DNA of 64,000 bases from Anomaloglossus baeobatrachus (lineage: Eukaryota > Chordata > Amphibia > Anura > Aromobatidae), in contig NC_134353.1 in NCBI RefSeq assembly GCF_048569485.1, positions 704,769,341-704,833,340 of the forward strand, read 5' to 3'. Shown piece after piece: positions 55,617 to 64,000 of the stretch (position 1 is its first letter; each line of letters opens with the position of its first letter). Below the pieces are notes generated by a model that saw only the letters and a list, made by a program, of their open reading frames with translations, was not told the origin of the DNA and ran no database searches. Both the position numbers and the translations under genes were made by a program.

Positions 55617-57930
55617 CTATGCATGAGCTTTTTCTCTCTGGTTGGTCTCCGCTTTTTCATGCAGGACGCAGCATCCCATTAATTGATCCATAGGCTGTGC
55701 ACCCGAGGTTTTCCCAATTTTTTTATCCCAATTGATGTGCAGTCCCGAAAACTCCCCAAATTTATCTATAGTATCTATAACCACAAGCAAGGTCTCTTGT
55801 ACTATGTCCAAAAAGACAACCATGTCATCCGCATACAATCCTATTTGATCTGTGCGGTCGGCTATAGCGATTCCAGTGATCTGTGGATGAGAGCAGATTC
55901 TAATTGCCAAGGCTTCAATAACTAGTGCAAACAATGCTGGAGACAGAGGGCATCCCTGTCTCGTGCCCCGTCTCAGTGAGAAAGGTGCAGATATAATGCC
56001 ATTGACCAGTACCCTGGCCGTCGGGGACTTATACAATATATGAATCCAATTGCTGAATTTAGGCCCAAAGGCGAATCTCTGGAGGCAGGCAAATAAAAAT
56101 GGCCATTCTACAGAGTCAAATGCCTTGGCCGCGTCCAGTGAGGCCAAGGCCCACTCATTTTCCTAGAACAATGTACTATACTGTACTATGGATTGGACCC
56201 GTCTTATATTTATCGAGGTGTTTTTTCCAGGCATAAATCCTGTTTGATCTGGGTGAACTATACTCAATATAACTGAATTGAGCCTGGACGCCAATATTTT
56301 GGTAAAGATCTTATAATCCACATTGACTAGGGATATAGGGTGGTATGAGCCGCATTCGAATGGGTCTTTGCCCTCCTTCCTCAGCACAACTACGTGCGCT
56401 TCGTATAAGGAGGCAGGTAGAGAGTCACCGATTGAGAAATGAGAGAAAACATCTAATAAAATCGGGGCCAATACATCACAATATTTACTATAGAATTCTA
56501 TGGGGAGACCATCTGGACCCGGAGATTTCCCCCTAGCCATATCGGAGATGGCTGTAATCACTTCATCCAGTGTGATGTCCGCCTCCAGACACTCCCGTTG
56601 CGATCTGCTCAAAGTGGGAAACTCCAGATCCGATAGATATGCCCCACAGCTTTGAACTCCATGAGGGCTTCTAGAAGTATAGAAGTATATAGGGTTTTAT
56701 AATATTCATGGAAGCACTCTAAGATATCTTCAGGGGATGTGGCTGTGGAGCCGTCCGCCCTCCGTATACCTAGTATTGTATTTGAGGTGTTATGCTGCCG
56801 AACCATATATGCCAGTAATTTACTGGACTGGTTTCCAAGCTCAAAGTAAGATTGTCGAGTGAAGAACAGTTTGCGTTTGGACTTGGTCTCAGAGTGTTGC
56901 ATATACAGCCTGTATGAATGCATCCAGGCTGCTCTGTTCCCATCGGTTGGGGCTGTAATATATTCTGCCTCTAGGTCCTTAAGTCTCCCCTCCACCATGT
57001 CATCCTCATTTCTAGTCGCTCTTTTAAGATATGTTATGGATGAAGAAAGACACCCCCGAAGGTAAGCCTTGAGAGTATCCCACACCAAGTTAATATTCCA
57101 GGGTTTAGGGTGGATTTTTAGAAAATCTTCTATTTGGGTCTGGGTCCTATCGCTTTGATCAATTAATTTCAACCAAAATGGGTTTAACCTCCAAAAGGGT
57201 TTGCTAACATTTTGATTAGTCTTAAGAGTAAGGATCACTGGGCTATGATCTGATATGCCCCTGACCCCGTGTACCACATCATCCACCCAGGTCGCGACGT
57301 TGCTTGACCCAAAAATATAATCCAGTCTGGACAGCGTACGTCTAGTGGAGGAGTGACGTGTATTCTCGAGTGTTAGGGTGTCGGAGTCGCCAAAGGTCTA
57401 TCCACCCGCCTCCCTCCACGCATTGCTGTAAGTCAGTCGAATCCGGGGTCGATTGTTGTCTCCCCCCATCTACCTGAAACCTGTCCTGCTCCTCATTCAT
57501 CACAAGGTTAAAATCCCCCAAGCATAACACATATGCATCTGGGTAGCTGAGGGCAAAGCTCAGTGCCTGTTTAAGAACGGAAACGCGAGCCGGTGGGGGG
57601 TTATAAATGCATAGTAGCACATAATCTCTAGAATCTATAGACGCATATATAAACACAAACCGCCCCTCCAGGTCACGCCTTACCACCTTTGCTTCCCATC
57701 GTATGTTTTTATGTACCAATAAAGAGACTCCTCTGGAGTAGGTGGTGTGGAACGCATGCGTCGACCATTGTACCCATGGTTTGTTTACTAGTCTGGCTGT
57801 GTCTCGTGTGAGGTGAGTTTCTACTAGTGCCACCAGCTGAGCCCTGATTTGCTTAATTTGGGAAAATACCTTGATACGTTTTTTTGGGCGACTTAAGGCC
57901 TCTGACATTCCAGGTCATAACTATCATCTC
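55617..57930 (-). pseudogene. LINE ORF2 pseudogene (endonuclease and part of reverse transcriptase)
   Basis: On the minus strand from about 57930: TWNVRGLKSPKK, VETHL, GDFN, SRLDYIF and SDHSPV mark the endonuclease. Then GKSPGPDGLPIEFY, HPDQTGFMPGK, AAKAFDSVEW, RRGTRQGCPLSP and YADDMV mark the reverse transcriptase. The frame shifts at least four times: at an A7 run near 57885, between 57342 and 57286, near 56610, and near 56150. It stops soon after YADD; about the last 500-600 residues, including the zinc knuckle, are absent. It cannot make an active protein. Confidence 0.9.
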
Positions 57931-58354
57931 TGACCCCATATCATATAAATCTGTTTATAGAACCAGGATCCCAAGTATAAGGCGCGTTTCACCCCGCAAT
58001 TAGATGTGGTTAACCCACCAATAGTTTTAAGCCTATCTCTGCGAAGAAATAAAGTTAATGCAATAGCAGCTGTAAACATAGAAAAACAATATCGAACTTC
58101 AGGACCTTTCCGAGAAGTCCTGTAAAACATTTCAAACATCAATGGGGATACCACCACTGAATGCAGTGTCCTGGTATAGGTGGTATTGGAGTGCACAAAA
58201 TAGGGCTCCCATCTCACAGGAACCAACTCCTGGCCAATTCCTCCATCACTCAAGGCACGGAAAAGTCTTGTCTTTCTCCAAAGGGGGCTTCAAGCTTTTA
58301 TGGGAGATGAAGGGCACCAGGGGGCTCAGCAAATGTCACTTAGTAGACGTAGCC

Positions 58355-59546
58355 TCATTGCTTCTGCCCCTTAGGTCTCGGGTGTAACTGTAACCAGTCC
58401 TCAGCCTCAGCAGGTGTAGTGAAAATCAGAGACGACCCTTCATGCACTATGCGGAGCCGGGCAGGGTATAGCATAGAATAGATGATGTTTCGCTCCCTTA
58501 ATTTTTTCTTCACATCCATGAAGTGGGCCCTCTGTTTCTGGAGGTCCACCGAAAAGTCTGGGAAGATCGAGAGTGTAACGTTGTTAAACTTAAGTGGGCT
58601 CTTCTGTCGGGCTAGGCGGAGTGCTGTGTCTATATCTCTGCAGTTGAGCATCCTTGCTAAGAAGGGACGCGGCAGTGCACCTGGAATAGGAGGTCTCATT
58701 GGAACTCTGTGCGCCCTCTCCACCGCAAACGTCGAGGAGAACTCGATCCCAAGATTAGATTTCAGCCACTCCTCCAGGAACCGTTCCGGATGCTGACCCT
58801 CCGAGTGTTCTGGCAGTCCTATGATCCGTATATTGTTTCGACGCATGCGATTCTCCAGATCATCTGCTTTCTGGCGTCATGCATTTGTTGATCCGGCCAT
58901 TGTAGTCATTTTAGTTTTAAGTGGTTTTATTTGATCTTCCAGTTCTGACACTCGTGTCTCAACTTCTGTTGTTCGGGCCCTCAGGGATTGCATGTCTTGA
59001 TGCAAGCGGCCCACCTCTGAGTGTACCTCCTCAATCTTCCCTGTGAGGGAGACGGACATATTATAAAAATATGCATTGCAGAGGCAGGGATTTGGACGCA
59101 CGGGGGCACGATAAGAGAGGGGTGCAGAAGCGGCAAACCCCCAGTGAATCAACATGAGTCCCCCTAAACAAAGTGGAGCTATTGATAAGCTTAAAGAGTA
59201 TGCAAGGGGTGGTCAGGCAGATGCCCCTAAAGTCAGGAGAAATACCACTCTAAAAGATCAAGCACCACTGGCTGATGGGTCAGAAGAGCAAGATGATTTA
59301 ACCCTAAGACAGGTGTATGAACAGCTTCTACAAGCAATTTCTACAAGCAATACTTGTAGAAATTGCTTGTAGAAGCTGTTCATACACCTGTCTTAGGGTT
59401 AAATCATCTTGCTCTTCTGACCCATCAGCCAGTGGTGATTGACCTTTTAGAGTGGTATTTCTCCTGACTTTAGGGGCATCTGCCTGACCACCCCTTGCAT
59501 ACTCTTTAAGCTTATCAATAGCTCCACTTTGTTTAGGGGGACTCAT
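58355..59546 (-). pseudogene. LINE ORF1 pseudogene, split by a palindrome
   Basis: The N-terminus (59546-59353) reads MSPPKQSGAIDKLKEYARGG and so on. The frame then runs into an inverted copy of the same stretch (59347-59048). The coiled-coil part follows (59050-58877: TGKIEEVHSEVGRLHQDMQ), and then the RRM and C-terminal domain (58846-58355: RRNNIRIIGLPE, LSIFPDFSVDLQKQR). The order is that of L1 ORF1p, with one extra inverted insertion and at least one further break near 58850-58877. The protein would not form. Confidence 0.85.
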
Positions 59547-59652
59547 GTTGATTCACTGGGGGTTTGCCGCTTCTGCACCCCTCTCTTATCGTGGCCCCGT
59601 GCGTCCAAATCTGTGCCTCTGCAATGCATATTTTTATAATATGTACGTCTCC
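59048..59652. repeat. 605-bp palindrome: two 300-bp arms, 5-bp spacer
   Basis: 59048-59347 and 59353-59652 are reverse complements with only a few mismatches. The spacer is caata. The arms carry the start of LINE ORF1, so MSPPKQSGAID can be read outward on both strands (59154 plus and 59546 minus). Confidence 0.92.
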
Positions 59653-59997
59653 ACTTGCCCACCTCTTCCAGAGAGCCAGAAAACTGCAACTTTTATATTG
59701 TAAAATAACAATGAAGGGAGTCCCAGGGCAGCACAGCACTTAGAGTATATTTATCAGGGTGATGCAGGCCTGCACAGCGTGGGGACTTCAATATGTGTCT
59801 CTCCTATATTTTCATGTGTCAGAGAGAGTCTGCAGGGCCTGTCTTTCAAGGCTCACACTCCAAACCCTCCAGCACCCTAGGGGTTAATGTCTCCTGCACA
59901 GCCGCCGGCTCTAAGTGTGCTGCTCACTGATTGCCAGATACACAGCTAAGGGGGAGATAACTCCCTGTGCTCACCGCTCCCAGGTCTTCCTCTGTGG

Positions 59998-60390
59998 GTA
60001 TATGCCTGTTGCTCCTCTCCGCTCCTGGAGTCACACGCCGCTGCTCACCATGCAGCTGCAGGGAAGATGGCCACTGCGTCCCACGCTCCAGCCCCAGGGG
60101 ATTCAGTGATGTTGTGCAGGGCTCAGGGAGCAGCTCCAGTGGAACAGCCAGCCCCCAGACAATGCCTCTGCTCCTGGATCGTCCCTCAGGGTATGTTTCC
60201 TGCACTCCTCCTTGCTCTCTGGAGTCACACAGCGCCGCTCCCTGAAGGTGCCGGCCGCGGGGAAGATGGCTGCCGCTCCACGTGCTGCAGCGTCAGGAGA
60301 TTAGTCGGCGCCGGCAGGATTAAAAGAAAAATAGCACCGATGGGGACCGACAGTCTCCAGGCGATGTCCCTTGTCACAGCAGCTGGTGGG
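59998..60390 (-). repeat. Tandem units in the LINE 5'UTR
   Basis: Two diverged units of about 190 bases (59998-60190 and 60191-60390). Each has ctggagtcacac, ccgct-c and ggggaagatggc-type phrases in the same order. Tandem promoter monomers in the 5'UTR are known in mouse L1, so these could be promoter units. The gaagatggc phrase resembles a YY1 site. Confidence 0.5.
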
Positions 60391-60946
60391 CAGGTTGTCG
60401 GATCAGGTACCGGATGTTAAACGGCCAGGATGAAGTCAGGATTAGAGGAGCTCCTTCTCTGTGCGTCCTCTCTGGTAAGCTACATCGCTCCGCCCCCCTT
60501 CGGGTGCGTTTTTGGCCTCAAAACTGCATGACTTTGCTTCCCCAGCAAAGTCTATGAGTTTTCATTTTTGCTGTCCGCACACAACTTTTTTTAAGCTGCG
60601 TTTTTGAGCTTGGAAAAAAAAATGGACATGTCAATCCTTTCCTGTGTTTTTCTGCATTTTCCCCCCATGCAATGCATTGGAAAAACGCAGCAAAACGCAG
60701 CCAAAAACGCACCAAATCGCGGTAAAAACGCATGCGTTTTTTTTACGCGGGTGCGTTTTTGTGCGTTTTTAGCGGCCAAAAACGCACAAAAACGCAGCGT
60801 CAAAAAAAACGCAGTGTGTGAACTTAGCCTTACTCTGCAGGATCTGCTGTTCTGCTGAATAGACAACCCATTGATTTGACCAAGTACTAATACTGTGTAA
60901 TTCCTCATATAACCTGTGGTGGTGCTGTAGGGAAACTGAACACTTA

Positions 60947-61314
60947 GGCTATGTGCGCACGTTGCGCACTGTCCCTGCAGAAATTTCTGCAGCGATTTGA
61001 ACAGCACATGTGCGCTTCAAATCGCTGCAGAAAGAGCCCGTAATGAAAAAAAAAAAAAAAAAAGCCGATTCCATGCGCTCTAACTGCAGCCCCTCTCATA
61101 GACAGAGCGGGGGATACATGCAGAGCGCACGAAAGAAGGGACATGTCCCTTCTCAGAACGCTTGCTTCGGGCAGCAGCCGAAGCGCTGCGCTCCAATACG
61201 CCCCATGCGCACGTCTCCTGCATAATCTTCAAAGATTATGATGGGGACGCAGGACGCATGCAGTTACGCTGCGGTGCAGATCTGCATGTAAATACGCAAC
61301 GTGCGCACATAGCC
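60947..61314. mobile_element. Harbinger-like MITE (GGCTATGTGCGCACGTTGCG ends)
   Basis: The ends GGCTATGTGCGCACGTTGCG and CGCAACGTGCGCACATAGCC are perfect inverses, flanked by TTA (60944-60946, 61315-61317). The interior has tgcagcgattt/aaatcgctgca palindromes. The perfect ends suggest a young copy. Non-coding. Confidence 0.9.
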
Positions 61315-61317
61315 TTA

Positions 61318-61540
61318 GGCTATGTGCACACATTTACATCAAGCAAACAACATAGGTTGGATAACCATTACATCGATAAAAGCCAGAGAAACAAATGGTA
61401 TGACTCCAAAATAATAAAAATATATACTTTTATTGCAAATTCATAAAATTAAACATCATAAAGAAAAAACAACATTCACAGCAGTAAATCCTCAGTAGAA
61501 GGTGGAACGGTACCATACATGTAGAGAATATAGTATATGA
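61318..61540. other. Short gene-free stretch
   Basis: A second MITE-like start (ggctatgtgcacacattta) directly follows the element at 60947-61314 but has no partner end. The rest is AT-rich and unassigned. Confidence 0.4.
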
Positions 61541-64000
61541 AAAGAAGGGAATTTTGTTTACTTACCGTAAATTCCTTTTCTTCTAGCTCCAATTGGGAGA
61601 CCCAGACAATTGGGTGTATAGGCTATGCCTCCGGAGGCCGCACAAAGTATTACACTAAAAGTGTAAAGCCCCTCCCCTTCTGCCTATACACCCCCCGTGC
61701 TCCCACGGGCTCCTCAGTTTTGGTGCAAAAGCAAGAAGGAGGAAAAAATTATAAACTGGTTTAAAGTAAATTCAATCCGAAGGAATATCGGAGAACTGAA
61801 ACCATTCAACATGAACAACATGTGTACACAAAAAAACAGGGCGGGTGCTGGGTCTCCCAATTGGAGCTAGAAGAAAAGGAATTTACGGTAAGTAAACAAA
61901 ATTCCCTTCTTCTTTGTCGCTCCATTGGGAGACCCAGACAATTGGGACGTCCAAAAGCAGTCCCTGGGTGGGTAAATAATACCTCATAATAGAGCCGTAA
62001 CGGCTCCGTCCTACAGGTGGGCAACCGCCGCCTGAAGGACTCGCCTACCTAGGCTGGCATCCGCCGAAGCATAGGTATGCACCTGATAGTGTTTCGTGAA
62101 AGTGTGCAGGCTCGACCAGGTAGCCGCCTGACACACCTGCTGAGCCGTAGCCTGGTGCCTCAAAGCCCAGGACGCACCCACGGCTCTGGTAGAATGGGCC
62201 TTCAGCCCTGAGGGAACCGGAAGCCCAGCTGAACGGTAAGCTTCTAGAATTGGTTCCTTGATCCACCGAGCCAGGGTTGATTTGGAAGCCTGTGACCCTT
62301 TACGCTGGCCAGCGACAAGGACAAAGAGTGCATCCGAGCGGCGCAGGGGCGCCGTACGAGAAATGTAGAGTCTGAGTGCTCTCACCAGATCTAACAAGTG
62401 CAAATCCTTTTCACATTGGTGAATTGGATGAGGGCAAAAAGAGGGTAAGGAGATATCCTGATTGAGATGAAAGGGGGATACCACCTTAGGGAGAAATTCC
62501 GGAACCGGACGCAGAACCACCTTGTCCTGGTGAAACACCAGGAAAGGGGCTTTGCATGACAATGCTGCTAGCTCAGACACTCTCCGAAGTGAAGTGACTG
62601 CTACTAGGAAAACCACTTTCTGCGAAAGGCGTGCGAGAGAAATATCCCTCATTGGCTCGAACGGTGGTTTCTGAAGAACCATCAGCACCCTGTTCAGATC
62701 CCAGGGTTCCAACGGACGTTTGTAAGGAGGGACGATGTGACAAACCCCCTGCAGGAACGTGCGTACCTGTGGAAGTCTGGCCAAGCGCTTCTGAAAAAAC
62801 ACAGAGAGCGCAGAGACTTGTCCCTTAAGGGAGCCAAGCGACAAACACTTTTCCAATCCGGACTGAAGAAAGGACAGAAAAGTGGGCAAGGCAAATGGCC
62901 AGGGAGAAAAACCCTGATCAGAGAACCACGACAGGAATATTTTCCACGTCCTGTGGTAGATCTTGGCGGACGTTGGTTTCCTGGCCTGTCTCATAGTGGC
63001 AATGACCTCTTGAGATAATCCTGAAGACGCTAAGATCCAGGACTCAATGGCCACACAGTCAGGTTGAGGGCCGCAGAATTCAGATGGAAAAACGGCCCTT
63101 GAGACAGCAAGTCTGGTCGGTCTGGTAGTGCCCACGGTTGGCCGACCGTGAGATGCCACAGATCCGGGTACCACGACCTCCTCGGCCAGTCTGGAGCGAC
63201 GAGGATGGCGCGGCGGCAGTCGGCCCTGATCTTGCGTAACACTCTGGGCAACAGTGCCAGCGGAGGAAACACATAAGGGAGTTGAAACTGCGACCAATCC
63301 TGAACTAAGGCGTCTGCCGCCAGAGCTCTGTGATCGTGAGAACGTGCCATGAATGCCGTGACCTTGTTGTTGTGCCGGGACGCCATTAGGTCGACGTCCG
63401 GCATCCCCCAGCGGCAACAGATCTCCTGAAACACGTCCGGGTGAAGGGACCATTCCCCTGCGTCCATGCCCTGGCGACTGAGAAAATCCGCTTCCCAGTT
63501 TTCCACGCCCGGGATGTGAACTGCGGAGATGGTGGAGGCCGTGGCTTCCACCCACATCAAAATCCGCCGGACTTCCTGGAAGGCTTGCCGACTGCGTGTT
63601 CCTCCTTGGTGGTTGATGTAAGCCACCGCTGTGGAGTTGTCCGACTGAATTCGGATCTGCTTGCCTTCCAGCCACTGCTGGAACGCTTTTAGGGCCAGAT
63701 ACACTGCCCTTATCTCCAGAACATTGATCTGAAGGGAAGACTCTGTCTGAGTCCAAGTCCCCTGAGCCCTGTGGTGGAGAAAGACCGCTCCCCACCCTGA
63801 CAGACTCGCGTCCGTCGTGACCACCGCCCAGGATGGGGGTAGGAAGGATTTCCCCTTCGATAATGAAGTGGGATGAAGCCACCACCGAAGGGAAGCTTTG
63901 GTTGCCTGAGAGAGGGAGACGCTCCTGTCGAGGGACGTCGGCTTCCTGTCCCATTTGCGTAGGAAGTCCCATTGAAGAGGACGCAGGTGAAACTGCGCGA
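61541..64000 (-). mobile_element. DIRS-type retroelement, copy 2 (cut by window edge)
   Basis: It begins with the same terminal repeat as copy 1 (aagaagggaattttgttt) and has the internal complementary region at about 61850-61945. On the minus strand follow the tyrosine recombinase region (62011 upward), overlapping in another frame the RNase H region (63030-63824); the rest lies outside. The visible part looks whole, with long open frames, and is very close in sequence to copy 1, so both are young relative to copy 3. Whether the element as a whole is whole cannot be seen here. Confidence 0.88.

Larger units (their letters stand above)
54980..60498 (-). mobile_element. L1/Tx1-type LINE, minus strand, broken and rearranged
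   Basis: Read on the minus strand it starts gggggcggagcgatgtag at 60498 and ends in an A-tail at 54980. It is flanked by a perfect 15-bp target duplication, so the insertion itself is 5'-complete. It contains a 5'UTR with tandem units (59998-60390), an ORF1 disrupted by a 605-bp palindrome, and an ORF2 broken by frameshifts. The last part of the reverse transcriptase and the zinc knuckle are missing, replaced by a hammerhead-bearing segment at about 55010-55611. It is a different subfamily from the plus-strand LINE. Confidence 0.85.
54918..60835. mobile_element. MITE split by the minus-strand LINE
   Basis: The left part 54918-54979 (ggctatatgcacacagtgcg, cgtttttcgcggcg) and the right part 60499-60831 (to cagtgtgtgaacttagcc, then TTA) are one element of gcgtttttg/caaaaacgc palindromes. 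The LINE inserted into it and duplicated the 15 bases ttcgggtgcgttttt (54965-54979 and 60499-60513). Confidence 0.8.

Noticed and set aside
59154-59372. Plus-strand gene starting MSPPKQSGAIDKLKEYARGG
   Set aside because: It is the inverted arm of the palindrome in the minus-strand LINE ORF1, not a separate gene.
54100-64000. Further septin-2 exons upstream of 54029
   Set aside because: I scanned the non-repeat parts for septin core motifs and found none; the preceding exon is presumably beyond the window.
1-64000. tRNA, rRNA or snRNA genes
   Set aside because: No cloverleaf boxes or conserved rRNA/snRNA stretches were recognised on reading; SINE-like repeats at 17665 and 47936 were not clearly tRNA-derived.

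Overview
The window reads as vertebrate nuclear DNA, most likely from a frog with a large genome. Split exons with GT/AG borders encode the C-terminus of a septin-2 protein, and nearly everything else is transposable-element sequence of kinds typical of amphibians: DIRS elements, L1/Tx1-type LINEs, Tc1 and mariner transposons, hAT relics, Harbinger-like MITEs and hammerhead-bearing Penelope-like fragments. The frog assignment is inference from septin residues and repeat content. There are no bacterial operons, no CRISPR array, and no tRNA or rRNA gene that I could see.

The host gene is septin-2 on the minus strand, entering from beyond base 64000. Three exons (54029-53946, 53854-53797, 36642-36557) join in perfect phase and end in a stop codon. 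A strong splice donor lies 14 bases after the stop, so the 3'UTR probably continues in another exon; the best candidate is about 18921-18250, with three AATAAA signals. On this reading about two thirds of the window is septin-2 intron and UTR intron stuffed with mobile elements. A weaker candidate terminal exon of an unrecognised gene lies at 1237-1168 (minus).

Layout. 1-7100: MITEs, a Tc1 relic, a hAT-like end, a minisatellite and a 400-bp GA tract inside a MITE. 7110-13686: a full-length, young-looking LINE with both reading frames open and a 16-bp target duplication. 15592-17440: a MITE, then two inverted arms of about 415 bp around a hammerhead-like motif. 17665-19558: SINE-like repeat, probable septin-2 3'UTR, MITE. 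20755-27159: a Tc1-type MITE split by a DIRS element. 27203-28853: a Tc1 transposon with an intact DD34E transposase. 29278-34602: two sister TIR elements carrying 20-bp minisatellites, one hit by a second, broken Tc1 copy. 35560-36540: mariner relic ending just beside the septin stop exon. 37422-39050: another Tc1. 39590-48400: hAT relic, many MITEs, a 25-bp minisatellite. 48635-53231: an old DIRS fossil. 54918-60835: a MITE split by a second LINE, which itself carries a 605-bp palindrome and a hammerhead-bearing segment. 61541-64000: the start of another DIRS copy, cut by the window edge.

The genes do not form a pathway. The window is best read as a stratified record of insertions into one slow-changing host gene: several nestings can be ordered in time, and a few elements (the plus-strand LINE and the Tc1 at 27203) look recent enough to have been active lately.
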